Origin: Roridomyces roridus
Lineage: Eukaryota; Basidiomycota; Agaricomycetes; Agaricales; Mycenaceae
Reading direction: 5' to 3'
Length of the DNA: 64,000 bases
NCBI GenBank assembly: GCA_029378245.1
Contig: JARKIF010000005.1
Location: forward strand, 3,087,344 to 3,151,343
The notes below the pieces were generated by a model that saw only the letters and a program-made list of their open reading frames with translations, was not told where the DNA came from and did not search any database. Below, in pieces: positions 22,251 to 34,135 of the stretch (within the stretch, counting starts at the first letter, position 1; each line of letters begins with the position of its first letter). The position numbers and the translations under genes were made by a program.

Positions 22251-23012
22251 GCCTACTAAGATTTTAGCATATGTGGCGAGTCAAAGCAGTGAAAGAACGG
22301 TACCTTCTTGCAGAAAAGACTGCTGACGCCGTTGCTGAGGGTGGAGGTGAGGAGTAGACGAGGTCTGGGAGGAGGGGTAAGCATAAGCGAGAACAAGGGG
22401 CGAGAAATTCTACGTTGCGCAAGAACATGTTAGTATAGAGAGTAGTTGGAGTGCGATGAGGATGCGGTCGAAAGCAGAGGAGAAATGTAGAAGCCAGCCA
22501 CCCGCCTCCTTTTTGTCGTCGCCCGGGGTGGCTGACACTGTCTCGCGGCGTCATGACTGAGACACACGTGGCATAACTGCAAGCAGCCCTTCCCGATACA
22601 CAGCATGAAGGGAATGTGGTTCTTGAAGAGATGATGGTGGGCGCGCGCAAGCGCGGGAGGCATGGCTTGATAAAAAAGCTGTCTGCGAAATCCGATGAGA
22701 TTCTGCGTATTTCATAAAGGAGAAGCACGCACCGTGGTTCACCAAGACGTTTCTCCATACTGGCCGGGCGCCTCGAGGGCCGTGGCACGCTGGGGCCTGG
22801 GCCGCATGCTGTCGACTTATCCTCGTCTGATGTGGTCGTTGATGAAAGGAAGTTGGTCCAAAGGCCCGAAAAAGGCCCAAACCAACGAGAAGGCGCTCCA
22901 GGTGACTGGTGGCGATCTGGGTAGAGAGCGTAGTCGACACAGACGGTTTGCAGAAAGAGTTGTCGGGAACACGTGATGTGACATCACACGCGAAACCTTG
23001 TCCTTTCCCGCC
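22251..23012. other. Intergenic stretch without recognisable gene
   Basis: Only low-complexity or shadow ORFs are seen. It probably contains the promoter of the F-box gene at 23013 and the 5' region of the kinase relic. Confidence 0.35.
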
Positions 23013-24554
23013 ATGAGCATCAACGCACCCTCGCGCGCGCGCCTCGGAGCCATCGCCAACGAAATCGCCGAGTACAAACTGCGCATCCGAGAACTCGAAC
23101 AAGAGCACCAAGTCATTCAACTTGAGCTCGACAGCGTCGCCTACCCAGTCCTGACCCTCCCAAACGAAATAACATCTCAAATCTTCCTCTACTCCCTTCC
23201 CGAGTTCCCTGGCCCACCGATGCCTACACCAGATTCCAATTCCCACCTCCTCCGCGCTTTTCGCCAGTCGCGTCTCGACTTTCCTCTCGTTCCGCTCCAT
23301 GTCTGCAGAGCATGGCGAGCTCTCGCCATCTCCACTCCCAGATTGTGGACCGCAATTTTCCTCGATATCAATTTCATTCCGTCTTGGATCGACAGCGAAG
23401 CCTTCTGCGCGTTTGTCGCAGAGTGGTGTAGCCGTGCTGGACCGCACCCTCTCACCGTCTGCGCCCGGGTAGCTTTGGGTCTGCAGTCCGGGGACTTCAA
23501 TGCATCCCGTGATGTTTCCCTCCTTGCGCCGATCCTCCAACGTCATGCGCCGCAATTTGGAAGCCTCGAACTTAAACTCACGAGTGCACATTTCGCCCTC
23601 CTAAAGGAGGCCCTTGTTCGTTCGTGGGGCGTTCTGGAGATACTCGCTGTACATGTTGTGGAGCCCAGGAGACTTTCGCCAGACGAATTGCTTGAAGAGG
23701 ACGTGGACGTCCTCACCTTGGGCGACGCGCCTCGGCTGGCGTGCCTTGGTCTCAGGGGATATGCCGTTCCTCTGACTTTCGACCTGCCCTATGGCCAACT
23801 AGTCGAAATCACTTGCGCACACCCATTGCATATCCTCGACTTTGTCGGAATTTTACAGAGCGCCCCGGCTCTGGCGTATCTACAATGCGAGACCAGTCCC
23901 GACATGGAACTCCATAGCGGCATCCTTCCACCTCACCACAACCTCCGAGCGCTCACCCTTGTCCACAGCACCATCGGGGTCTTACGATACCTCCGTCTTC
24001 CCGCGTTTCAAAGTCTTTGTTTAGAGCTACCGGAGAATATGATTTCCGAAGTGGATTTCACGACCTTTCTATCCCATTCATCCAACTCGTTGCGACATTT
24101 TTGTTGTGTCCTTCCCCGAGTCTGGAATGGTCGCGACCCGCCTTTCAACTTCACCTGGTTAGCCGCCGCACATCGACTCTCCGACATATCCCTCTCGTCC
24201 ATGAGCGACCACCATCTGTACGATTTTGTACTCGAATTGGATCGCAACACGTACCCCACCTTCCTACCCCTCCTCGAGTCACTTCGACTTGCCGGTGAGG
24301 GCGAGCCCCTCGATGTGCCTCGGTGGATGATAGATTTGGCGCGCATTCTTTCGTCCAGATGTGTCGAGAGCTCGGACATGGCCAGACTTCGATCCGTCCG
24401 ACTTGACAATTGCAGTGGCGAACTCGATGCCGATTTCGATTCTGCAGTTTTGGAACAGCTCGACGAACGTGGACTGGAGGTGCATTTGGAAAGACATCGG
24501 TGCTCACAGAGGATGACTCGGACTCGGAAGGAGGATATTGAACGAATTCAGTGA
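23013..24554 (+). CDS. F-box protein, intact, coiled-coil N-terminus
   Basis: A single-exon 513-aa protein from ATG 23013. Residues 1-45 form a charged coiled-coil-like helix (EIAEYKLRIRELEQEHQVIQ). The F-box begins TLPNEITSQIFLYSLPEFPG at about 50 and ends with VCRAWRALAISTPRLW at about 105. The rest is leucine-rich repeat-like, with blocks such as HNLRALTLVHSTIG and SLRHFCCVLP. This is the standard Agaricomycete F-box layout; it is expected to bind Skp1 and present substrates to an SCF E3 ligase. The fragments at 35014 and 62950 are close relatives. An upstream in-frame TTG at 22998 is not needed as a start. Confidence 0.85.
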   Translation: MSINAPSRARLGAIANEIAEYKLRIRELEQEHQVIQLELDSVAYPVLTLPNEITSQIFLYSLPEFPGPPMPTPDSNSHLLRAFRQSRLDFPLVPLHVCRAWRALAISTPRLWTAIFLDINFIPSWIDSEAFCAFVAEWCSRAGPHPLTVCARVALGLQSGDFNASRDVSLLAPILQRHAPQFGSLELKLTSAHFALLKEALVRSWGVLEILAVHVVEPRRLSPDELLEEDVDVLTLGDAPRLACLGLRGYAVPLTFDLPYGQLVEITCAHPLHILDFVGILQSAPALAYLQCETSPDMELHSGILPPHHNLRALTLVHSTIGVLRYLRLPAFQSLCLELPENMISEVDFTTFLSHSSNSLRHFCCVLPRVWNGRDPPFNFTWLAAAHRLSDISLSSMSDHHLYDFVLELDRNTYPTFLPLLESLRLAGEGEPLDVPRWMIDLARILSSRCVESSDMARLRSVRLDNCSGELDADFDSAVLEQLDERGLEVHLERHRCSQRMTRTRKEDIERIQ

Positions 24555-24936
24555 TCTCATTCTCCTTTATTGTAGTATACTTACTCGGAATTGTACTTTG
24601 CAGTCGATTTGTTGGCCAAGGCCTGTAAGTTGAATTAACTCCTCGCGCCTTCCCTCACGAGCATGAAAGCCGCATCCAGCAAACGAACGGCAGTGTGAGG
24701 CCATGCAGATCGGCGCTCGGAAGAACGAGATCATTGATCCGGATTGCGGATCGCCAAGCTTGTCTCCGACTTTCATCACAACTGTACGCTGAAATCCACC
24801 GAGACGGCGCCAACTTCCCTCTTCAAGGACTTGCCGACAAGAGCCCAAAAGCGGTCTCTGGATTCATTGCTGTGACCCTCGATGGGTATTCCTGGAATCT
24901 GTATCATATCCTGTGCGACACTGCCCCTACAGAAGC

Positions 24937-24957
24937 TCTCTCTCTCTCTCTCTCCCA
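24937..24957. repeat. (CT)n microsatellite
   Basis: A CT dinucleotide run in the spacer between the F-box gene and the NACHT pseudogene. Confidence 0.85.
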
Positions 24958-25037
24958 CGTCAACACTTGGCCAACACTGCCTCTTGCTTTATCTCTCCGC
25001 CTCGCCTCGCTAGGAGACTGTTGCTCTGCTTGTTTTA

Positions 25038-26483
25038 ATGTCTCGTTGTGAGGGAATAACGGGCCCCGAGGTGCGTCTCATTGTCCAGCCGCCCAACACG
25101 CAACTAACCTCCTGGAAAGGCCTGGACATTCTCCACAGACATGCCGCACTGGAGGCTCTGTACGACTCGGCCGAGAGCTTTCCTCAGCCACGATGCCATC
25201 CAGAGACACGCGTCGAGTTCCTCGACGATCTTTGGCACGAGATACAGGACCCCGAGACCCGAGTGCTGTGGCTTCATGGACCTGCCGGGGCCGGCAAATC
25301 TGCAGTGATGCAGACTCTTTGCCAACGGCTGCGGGACGCGGACCAGTTGGGTGGAAGTTACTTCTTCCAACGAAACCATCCGACCCGCGGAAGCGGGAGG
25401 GTTCTTTTCGCTACTCTGGCGTACCAGCTCGTCATGTTCGACGGTGATCTTGGCATCCGGATTTCGAAGGTCGTGGAGACCAAACCCTCATTCGTCGCGA
25501 GCTCCATCGCTTCTCAATTGTGGGAACTCATCGCTAAACCCTGCCTCTCGGCTGAACGCCGTACGCCGCGGGTCCTCTTGGTGGATGGACTCGACGAGTG
25601 CGATGGAATCGCGGTCCAGCAGCAAATACTCCACTCCATTTTCCAAATCTTTCGTGAACACTCGCTTTCAGTCAAAATTCTCATCGCAAGCCGTCCCGAA
25701 CCCGGCATCCGACGGGTATTCGATGAAAACCCGTTCGACAGCCTGCATACTCTGAACATCGAGTAAACATTTGCCGACGTGGAGACTTTCCTTCGCCAAG
25801 AATTCTCCCGCATCCACAGGGAACATCACACCATGTTGCGTGTTCCTTTGCCGTGGCCTTCCGCTGATGTTGTCGATGCATTAGTGGAGAAATCGTCTGG
25901 ATACTTCATTTACGCGTCCACAGTCATCAAATTTGTTGACGACAAGGACTTTCGACCCACAGACCAGCTAGCGATCGTTCTCAACCCCTCCTCCAAATAC
26001 GACGCGTTACCCTACGCGCCACTGGACAGACTATACTTCCAGATCCTTTCTCAGGTTCCCGAGAGGTCGCACCCACGGCTTCTGGCCATTCTGGCTGCCA
26101 TTTTCACATTCGATTCCGAGTCATATGTAGCCATCTCCCGACGACTGGAGCAACTCTTCGATCTCGAGGATGGCGATGTCCGTCTGGCCTTAAGCAGATT
26201 GCACTCTGTGCTTTATATTCCTCCCAAATCCTACGCTTTCACTTATTCGATCACCGCTATCCACGCATCATTCGGCGGCTTTCTACTCGGTGAAAGTCGC
26301 TCATCAATTTTCCACCTCGGAGCGCAAGCAAGGATTGATGTTGCACGGGCTTTACTGCGTGTTTATTCCCATCCGCTTCTAGACGGTATTGTTCTCTCAG
26401 TCTCCCAGCCTCATGGTACCGGCCGGCTACGACTCCAAGTTGGAATTTGTCCGAAGTCAGGACGGAGGAGGAATGAGCAGTGA
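25038..26483 (+). pseudogene. NACHT/STAND NTPase, truncated with one in-frame stop
   Basis: A STAND-type NTPase core: GLDILHRHAALEALYDSAE, Walker A GPAGAGKSA near residue 90, Walker B LLVDGLDEC near 190 and the sensor ILIASRPEP. A single TAA at 25764-25766 interrupts the frame where the paralogue at 59997 has NIEQSFKDVE, so Q has become a stop. The same frame continues for another 235 codons. The N-terminal exon (MFNSxxxxQISDGNFYNVSGD type) and the last 300 or so residues seen in the paralogue are absent. Likely a dead copy unless the stop is a sequence error. Confidence 0.8.
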
Positions 26484-26773
26484 GCAAGTCACGCTCTCCA
26501 TCGTGGTTAGACGCTCGAGTCGCATGGGTTGTTTCATGATTTCACAGCGTTGCATCGTCGACAACCCTGACCTCGGACGATTGTATACTAAGTAGCTTGA
26601 ACAAGATGCAGGAGATGAATAGAAGGCAACAGCGTCAAGGACTCTACCGAGCCCGATGATCATGCTGTAGTCCCGAAATCAATGTCTTTGGTTCCCCGAC
26701 ATACAAGACTCTAGAAGGATTGGAATAAGCACACCGCAAATCGTCGGAGGAATTCAAATACACGCCAGACAGA

Positions 26774-28135
26774 TCACATGTATGCCTCTACATCCTTCTC
26801 AACCTCGAGCGCCATTCCATCTTCCACTAGGGTTTCCAGCGACGCACAAATTTGCGCTTTCCCCGTCTCGAATCGCCCGAGTTCTCCCCTCCTCGGATAA
26901 CCGCGATCTGTTAACCCGACCGGAACCATCTTGAAAGACTGGAGCGTCTTCGTGTGACAGGACTTGCTGCGGCGTGCGGACAGGACGTCCCGCAATTTGT
27001 CACAGAGTATGGAGAGGTCTTCAGGCCAGCGGACGCGCACGGTGAGGCTGACGATGTTAGGGAGGAATCCCAGCTCCGTACAGAGTGCGTTGAAAAATGG
27101 GAATGTCGTCTCGTACTCTCCGAATGAGATATACAGATTTTGTAGCCGTGGGACGAGTCGACACAGTGAAATTCCATCCGTCTGAAACCGATATTCCGTC
27201 CCGAATTCGCCCTGAACGGCTGCCAGCCGCAGTGTCTGCAAAGACGCGCCGGACCTGGCGAAGAACGCCGCGAACTCCTCCAGCTTTATGTCGAATGCAG
27301 AGATATGGAGGAATTCGAGGGCGGGTAGTGTGAGGTATCTCAGCACGTCAGCGGTGCACTTCGGGTAAAAGCCACCGAGATGGAGTCGCCGGAGGCAAGG
27401 ATGAATGCGCGGTTCGTGCTCATCCTCGGAGCCCTCCCACAGCCCAAACCTCTTGAAAGCGGCCCAACGAAAGAGAGTGCACTCCGTGAGGCGTGGGGCG
27501 TTGTGAATGAACGCGAGGCAAGCGTCGAGGCCCGGCCACTGGTGGTGCGTAAGGCGACTGGAGCCGAGCGCTACTTTCTCCAGCGCGAGGAAGGGCGTCT
27601 TGACTAGATTTGCGATGTTCCGTGGTCCGACGCCCGCTCTCAGTTCGTCCATCTCTACCGACACCTCCAGTTCGACAAATTGCCCCGCTCGCTTCGTTAT
27701 CACGTCCTCCACGTCTGGGTGCCTGCCCCCTGAAAGTGAGATCTTGACTGGAAGGAGTTGCGTCCTGTCCAGCCAAATCTCGAAGAGATTCCCAAATCCC
27801 ACGTATGGAATGGCAATGTGTATGTGGATATCCGTCCAGAGCGAGGGAGTAGCGAGGGCGATTTGCGTCCAAGAGCGACAGATCCGCATGAGCAGCATCG
27901 GCGCGGTATAAGCGTGCGGTTTCAGGTCAGCGTACTCGGGTCCGACTCACTTTCTGAAAATCATGGATGAGAGCTCGAGGGGAAGACGACTCATCGGGTC
28001 CCTGAGAGCATTCAATTCACCCCAGGCCGCATGTTTCTGCTTCTTGAGCTCCTTGATGGCTTTAGTGTGTTCGTAGATGGCGTCGTTCATAGTTTGGATG
28101 CGCTTCTGAACGTCTTGGACCGCAGAGGAAGCCAT
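26774..28135 (-). pseudogene. F-box protein with one in-frame stop
   Basis: One continuous minus-strand frame except for TGA at 27947-27949. N-terminus from 28135: coiled coil VQDVQKRIQTMNDAIYEHTK, F-box MSRLPLELSSMIFRK, then the stop. It resumes in the same frame with AYTAPMLLMRICRSWTQIAL and ATPSLW, a leucine-rich region and the end at 26774. GTGAGT overlaps the stop, but no AG acceptor lies within normal intron length, so splicing does not rescue it well. Otherwise full length (about 450 aa). Confidence 0.7.
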
Positions 28136-28139
28136 TGGA

Positions 28140-29195
28140 CGACGAGGTCAGAAGAGAGGGGCGTGAGGCACTGCCACGGATGACAAACCTTTTGATCGCC
28201 GACGTGCTTGCACTTGTGATTCTCGCCTTTTTTTGACCATCATCCACTCTCGATCCACTCCACCATTCCGACATGACCCATAGCTGGACAAGTTCGCCGA
28301 ATTTGTTTCTCCACGTTTTGGTGATGTTGGAAATTTCAGCAACCCGAGCACGTAAGTAGAGGAACTGCCTGTGACGTAACACGTTTGATATACCTGCTGG
28401 TGCTCTCAAGCGTCCGGCATCTCTTGGGAAGCCTCCACTCTTGGGTCTGAAAAGCCATGCATGGACTGTGTTCTGATCGTAAACACACGATGAATCCATC
28501 TCTTCAGACTCTTCTACCGCTGCTTCGTGTCTTCTTTCTCCCCATTGAAGGTTTTTCTGCGACGTGGACCAGACTTCTGACGAAAGTGCGCCCCCTCTCC
28601 CTCCTACAGCTTGCGAGATGTCCAGTCTGTCAGGGGACTACGATCGTGTCGACTGCGCAGGTCCTTGCGACAGACTACGGGCAACGCCGGAAGCCTGCGC
28701 TTTGAATTTCCCCGAGTCACTGCGTGGGTGAAAGATACGTTTGAAAAGAAGGCGCGCGTTGGACCGTCGGGTGGACTCGGCGTTGTAAGTATTTCATTGA
28801 AACTCACTTATCTTTCATTCCTATTAAACTCGTATATAGCTTTCGCCCTCAACATCTGCGGCGGCAAGATTCTCAACACTAGCGCTGTCAGTCTGGGCGC
28901 TGGCACCACATCGTCACAACCAAGGCGCGTTATACTTACTCACACACATCCCAGAGTTCACCCAAGAAAAAAATCAATTTCTCCCAGCAAGTTGCAAGTG
29001 GCGAAGAAGGGTTCATAATCCGCCCTACAGTGTTCGAAAATTCTGAAAAGTTACATTCTGAGGTACATTCCATAGCCATGACGGTCTGATTCTTTTAACG
29101 TGTTGGTTGCTCCGCAATGTCTAGCAGAGGAAGCATTAGTCATGACCACGATACAACAACTAGGAAAAGTCGCATAGTATTGTTTGGAGATATGC
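28140..29195. other. Region without recognisable gene
   Basis: Short ORFs on both strands lack family signal. A polyA/T-rich, lower-GC stretch at 28800-29160 looks non-coding. Confidence 0.35.
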
Positions 29196-29613
29196 TTAGT
29201 TCTTCACAGCCTCTCCAGCTCCAGCCTCGACTTCCTCGTCCGAGAACGGCGAGAGCGCGCCATCATCTTCGTCAGCGCCGTCAGCGGCGCTCCTGGAGGG
29301 CCTGATACTCGCAGTCCCATCCTCGTAGACGTGGGCGCGGGTGGGCCTGTTCGCACCCAAGAACCGCACCGTGACGTGAGTACGCCGGTCGTTTGCGTTG
29401 GAGTGCCACCACTGGCGACCGCCAGCGCTGTCAAAACAGACCTGAGTAGATAGTAAACACGTATGAATCTTCTGGGACATACGAGTAGACGACGGCATAT
29501 CGCGCGGAGCCAAGTGCCTGGACATTGTTGTGAGCGGTAGTGACCTGGGTTGTGATGTTGGGCTGCTCGTTCGGCAGCAGGGTTGTGGGCTCGAATTCAA
29601 CGCGCCAAGACAT
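29196..29613 (-). CDS. Hypothetical small protein, probably two exons
   Basis: From ATG 29613: MSWRVEFEPTTLLPNEQPNI, then ARYAVVYSYVPEDSYVFTIY. A second frame carries CFDSAGGRQWWHSNANDRRT, FLGANRPTRAHVYEDGTASI and an acidic tail EDDGALSPFSDEEVEAGAGE, ending near 29196. A GTATGT...CTCAG intron of 41 nt is possible between them but leaves the frame uncertain. Family not recognised. Confidence 0.4.
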
Positions 29614-29718
29614 GGTATGGTGATCGATGGAGAGAGAAGTGAACAGGTGCGAGCTGAAGGAATGTAGACACCGATGTATGAGCGTGCTTTATATGTAGAC
29701 AGAATGTCGTCTGCCTTC

Positions 29719-30345
29719 CGAAAGCTCCGCCTAGTCCGAGTCTCTGAGCAGGTGCCAGTTTCCTGTCATCCATTTTCGCAACTGACGAGCGGAGGAGTCA
29801 TACTTAGGTTCCGCCCACGTCGGCCCCGCACTTGCCCGCAGTAAATGCGCCGCTGTAGAGGGTCTCACCATGGTGAGGTAGCCAGCATCATGTGTCAGGA
29901 GACCCGGACTCTACCGTTCCTTGAGAAGCGCCGACCTCTCTGCTGTTAACAAGTCTCACGTAGGCAGTTCAAGTCCATCCCGCTCATATTCAGCCCGCGT
30001 GCATAGGATTCTCGTCGCTCGACATCGCTGCGCAAGAAAAGCGCGAAAATGACCGGCATATTGGACGCCTCAACAGTGCGCAGAGCCAATCCAGCAGCAA
30101 GCCCGTCGAGATACACGGAAATGCCACTGAAATAGATAATCTTAGAAAGCGCGGGTTGCTTCCTCGATCTCCACGCACCTCATCTGTCTGTCATCTGCGG
30201 GATAAAATGTCGAAAAGCTCCGGAGGGTCTCTGAGCCAGGTGCCAATTTCCCGTCACCCATTTCTAGCTGACGAGCGGAGAAGTCATACTTAGGTTGTGT
30301 TTACGGCCTCACACCCGCAGTAAATGCTCCGTTATAATTACGATA
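29719..30345. repeat. Two direct copies of a ~130-bp repeat (29719-29860, 30211-30345)
   Basis: Shared blocks in the same order: GAAA(A)GCTCCG, GTCTCTGAGC, AGGTGCCA, ACTGACGAGCGGAG / GCTGACGAGCGGAG, AGTCATACTTAGGTT and CCCGCAGTAAATGC. The copies lie 490 bp apart and have no coding signal. They may be duplicated upstream regions or remnants of a dispersed element. Confidence 0.6.
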
Positions 30346-32791
30346 GTGTAAAGGGATTTATAAAGGTTGGTCAAGAGTGAGGAGCCCGACGCAGCGGGGA
30401 CGTTGACCGAGCGAGCGTGGGTCGGCGTGCTTGAGCAAAGTTGGGCGTACGGACGTAAGACATGGTGGTAGAGTGTAATTATCGGGATAATCTGAGGAGA
30501 TTTTCGCCCAGCTTTCATAGAAGGGACCCGCGGAGGCAGAATCTCAGATCGAGCGCTGTGTGTAGGTCTCACTTCCCCTCCTCAGATTCCAGAACTTTGC
30601 TTCCCGAGTCGTTGGGTGCAAATTTTCGAGGATAGCAAGATGTAGATGGGAGTCGGATGGGATAATACAAGATTTTGGGAAAACGCGCCAATAGTCGAGA
30701 AGAGAACGCACATTTTCACGTCAACCGACCATCCGCATCGAAGATCTCTCCCCGACATTGGAGGCGATGTCAGGCCCGCGGTCCAGAGCAATGGTTCAGT
30801 CGAAGCACGGAGGTCGGTATAAAGATCGAGCTGGACCAGACAAGCTCGGCTGGAACGAGAGGAGAGAAGACGGAGGGTAATGATGCGGGTCGAAGTACTC
30901 GAAAGGGTGTCTGAGCAAGTTGTCGGACGCTCAGAAGAAGTGGAGAGCAAATTTGAAATGGAGAGTGTCTACGTCGTGCGATTCAAAGACTGGCAGCTAT
31001 GATTCAAGACTGTGCTTGCTCGTTTGACACGTCGCTGGAGAGAGTAGGAAGTTTGGATGTGCTCGTTTGAATTTGTAGCGATGTCGTGGTCGAGGTCAAC
31101 TCGCGAGTGTTACGTCATGCGCTGATCCGCTCTTTGTCCTCGCCGTCCTCGATGCCCCTCATATGGATGCCAACGCGTCCACCTAGCCACTCCTTCCTCC
31201 CCCGACGTCGACCATGTGGATATCTGGACTGTACTCGGCGACTTCTGCTGTGTCTTTCGGTGCGTGCTTTTGCGACACGTCTCTTCCAGTTTTCATTTTC
31301 ATCCACAGCTACCGACTACATGCATTCGACCGTCTACCCTCTGCGCTCCACAAAAACCCCACGCTCGTCATCCGTCTCCCTCAATGCCACACATCCGACC
31401 TCAAGGCCTCACGCCTGAAGGGTGGGAAAGGACGCCGACCAGTACGATCTGACGATGGCCCGCAAGGCCGGTGTCAGCGTCGGTGCGGTTTTCTGAGGCT
31501 ATTGGCATGCCCATCGTGCCCGCTCGCTCGATCTGTAAATCGACGCTGTGGGTTCTTTGTACCCGAGGCCTACAACACGAGGAGCAGCCTCCAATCGCTG
31601 ATAAGGCATTGAGGGCTCAGATTAAGGTGCGTCCGTAGCCTCAGCTCCCGTCTTTCCCGCTCTTCTGACGCCTGCTCAAGCTCGCACATTTGGGAATCGC
31701 ACCCTCCATACCCATTCCGCCAGTTTCTGTAATCCGCCACGCCCACGCACGCCAGGCCACCGAGCTGGGCACTATGCCTATGGGCGTTTTTTGTTTTGAG
31801 CCTCGATCTGGAGATGGGCTCACGACAGCTCACTCGCGCGCTCTGATGCCCTGCCGCGCGCCTTCTGACGCCATTGGCTCGCTTCCCTTCTGGTGATCCC
31901 CTCGATCTGTCGGCCAAGTCCATCGACGCTGCTGGTTTTCTGGACGGGCACCCGACGCCTACAACATGCGAGGAGTAGCTTAGAGTCGATGCAGCGGAGG
32001 TGGCGCAGAGGTGGGCGGCGAACGATGGAAGGGTCCCACTTAGCTTGAGGTGCGTCGATCTCGTCAGCTCCAATCGTGCTGTCTTTCTCACCTATGATCA
32101 AGCTATCTGCCGTGTGCACTGTAACACGAAGATGACGCTGAAGTGACCGCCGCGGCATCCGGGATACCTTGCGAACGAACTTGGGTCGTGGAGGTCCGTC
32201 GGTAGTTTCAGCTACCTATCGTCATTCTGTCTTTCTGACACGTAATCTAGCTCCTCCCAGTCCTTGGGATCTCGACCTCTCTGCGATGCAGAACCATCGC
32301 ACGCGCGCACGACGACGGAGCTTAGTCTCCATTTGAATTCAATACCGTCTCCCGCATCATCACTGTCTGTACCTTCCCGCGGACGCGATACTTGGACTAT
32401 CACAGCCGATCCATCTGCCACCCTTCGACAATACATATTCCTACCTGCCCTCGAGTGGCTTGGATGTACATCGTCCTTCCACAGAGATTGCCACGGGAGT
32501 CGTACGAGGAGGCCGCCATTCCCATACTCCACGATCGTCTCCCCATCATACTGCGGCGAGCTGTGCCCGGTCCGGGCCGGACGGGCGAGAATCATAGAAT
32601 GATCCTGCACTGGCAGCGACCACCGCGTGCCGTGCCTGCCACTCGCCCGACGACAGGGCTGAGGGCTGAGCTTGTGTCGGATGTGCCGTGGATTCTCCTG
32701 GCCTGCTTAGTCATATACGCCGTGTGAATTTTAAATCAATTTTCAATTTTTTTCTCCCATCACCGCCTGCCCACTCTTCCCCTTCACCCTC
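30346..32791. other. Gene-poor stretch with coding-like debris
   Basis: Two imperfectly related pieces (about 31505-31640 and 31905-32060) share ATCGACGCTG, CCTACAACA and GAGGAG blocks and may be duplicated exons. Phrases such as AAEVAQRWAANDGRVPLSL (about 31990) and GADQYDLTMARKAGVSVGAV-like text (about 31440) look once translated but are cut by stops. I recognise no family. Confidence 0.25.
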
Positions 32792-34135
32792 ATGTCGGCG
32801 CAGCAGCTCCGCGTCGACATCGCAAGACTCACGGAGGCCATAGATCCCCTGAAAACGGTTCTGGTGAACCTCCGAGACCAAAGGGCTGTCCGATGCGACC
32901 CTGGCCGCTCCGATAGACTGGCGGTGGCGACGGGGCACCTCGAGTCGGCGTTGGCTGCCCTCGAGACAGACAGGAAAGAATCCATCAGACACCTATCGGC
33001 ATCGCGCGCGCCCGTCGATCCTGTGGCACGCTTACCTCGCGAGATTTCCACCAGAATCTTCCTCCACCTTCTTCCGTTCTTCTTCGTCGACGATGCCGCC
33101 AATCTCCTCCAGGTCTGCCGTGCGTGGACCAAGATCGCTCAGGCCACGCCGGGTCTGTGGACCCATATCAATTCCGGCGGGACTGCCCCCGGGAAATTCA
33201 AGAATATTTTGAAGCTTTGGCTTTCCCGAGCGCAACGGCTTCCAGTATCGCTAGTGCTCGATCACGTCGACAGCCCCATACGCGACATCGTCGAAGAAAA
33301 CTCTCATCGCATCCATGATCTCGCATTTTTGCTGAGGCCAGAGCAGAGGGACAATTGGGAGGAGGAGATAGCGATGATATCCGAACGCTGCTTCTTCGAT
33401 GCGTTGCGCAGCCTGACCATCCAGTCTTCCGCGGACGTGGACACGGGACTGGGCTCTCTCCTCGACAGCCCACGCCATACTCTCAACATGTTGCGTGGGA
33501 TGCCAAAGCTCGAGGAATTCACTTTCCTGTTCACCTTCTATAAAAGCCGTCTTCAACCCAACACCACCATTCTCACCCTCCCGTCGCTCCGGCGCCTTTC
33601 TCTGGGCAAATTCGAGACCGAGTACGGGCACCCCAAAGTGGCAGATGGGCAGATAATCGGGGGCCTGAGGCTACCCGCCCTCGAATTCCTTCACATTAGG
33701 CTCAACAACCCCGAGGACGAGACGCATCTATTTCACATGTTGGATCGGTCGTCTCCTCCATTGAACACTTTGCAAATCAGCATCAACGGGATGAGCGCCA
33801 CAGTCTTCGCCTGCCTGCATAGCGTTCCTCGCGTGACGCAGCTGGATATCGCGCACTCCTTACACGACAAGATCACCTCTCGCCTCTTTGACGCGCTGGC
33901 CAGCACACCCAGCCTCCTCCCCGATCTGCGGCACTTGAGGGTTTTCGGACTCATCGGTGGCCCTTCCGTGTACGCGAGCGTTCTCAAAGCGCTCCGCCAT
34001 CGCAAGTCGCGTCTCCGATCTTTCCGGTTTATCATCCTCGGTGAAATGACTAGGTGCGAGTTTCCCTGTATGATCTGTCACGATGGACCACTAATGCCCG
34101 AAATTTGCGCAAAGGTCTTTGCCCGACGCTTTTGA
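32792..34135 (+). CDS. F-box protein, intact
   Basis: A single-exon 447-aa frame from ATG 32792 to TGA 34133-34135. A helical N-terminus (about 65 aa) is followed by the F-box VARLPREISTRIFLHLLPFF and VCRAWTKIAQATPGLW at about 75-125. Leucine-rich segments include LPSLRRLSLGKFE, LPALEFLHIRL and LPDLRHLRVFGL. It resembles the broken minus-strand gene at 26774 more than the 23013 type. Predicted SCF substrate adaptor. Confidence 0.85.
   Translation: MSAQQLRVDIARLTEAIDPLKTVLVNLRDQRAVRCDPGRSDRLAVATGHLESALAALETDRKESIRHLSASRAPVDPVARLPREISTRIFLHLLPFFFVDDAANLLQVCRAWTKIAQATPGLWTHINSGGTAPGKFKNILKLWLSRAQRLPVSLVLDHVDSPIRDIVEENSHRIHDLAFLLRPEQRDNWEEEIAMISERCFFDALRSLTIQSSADVDTGLGSLLDSPRHTLNMLRGMPKLEEFTFLFTFYKSRLQPNTTILTLPSLRRLSLGKFETEYGHPKVADGQIIGGLRLPALEFLHIRLNNPEDETHLFHMLDRSSPPLNTLQISINGMSATVFACLHSVPRVTQLDIAHSLHDKITSRLFDALASTPSLLPDLRHLRVFGLIGGPSVYASVLKALRHRKSRLRSFRFIILGEMTRCEFPCMICHDGPLMPEICAKVFARRF

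Noticed and set aside
22551..23591. 346-codon minus-strand ORF
   Set aside because: It is antisense to the F-box gene at 23013, has no family signal, and its codon pattern is explained by the plus-strand gene.
29940..30178. Possible tRNA remnant (a GTTCAAGTCC motif and a RGSNPRF translation)
   Set aside because: No cloverleaf could be folded: acceptor and anticodon stems are missing.
31505..32060. Tandem gene pair
   Set aside because: Shared blocks are short and both pieces are cut by stops; reported only as coding-like debris.
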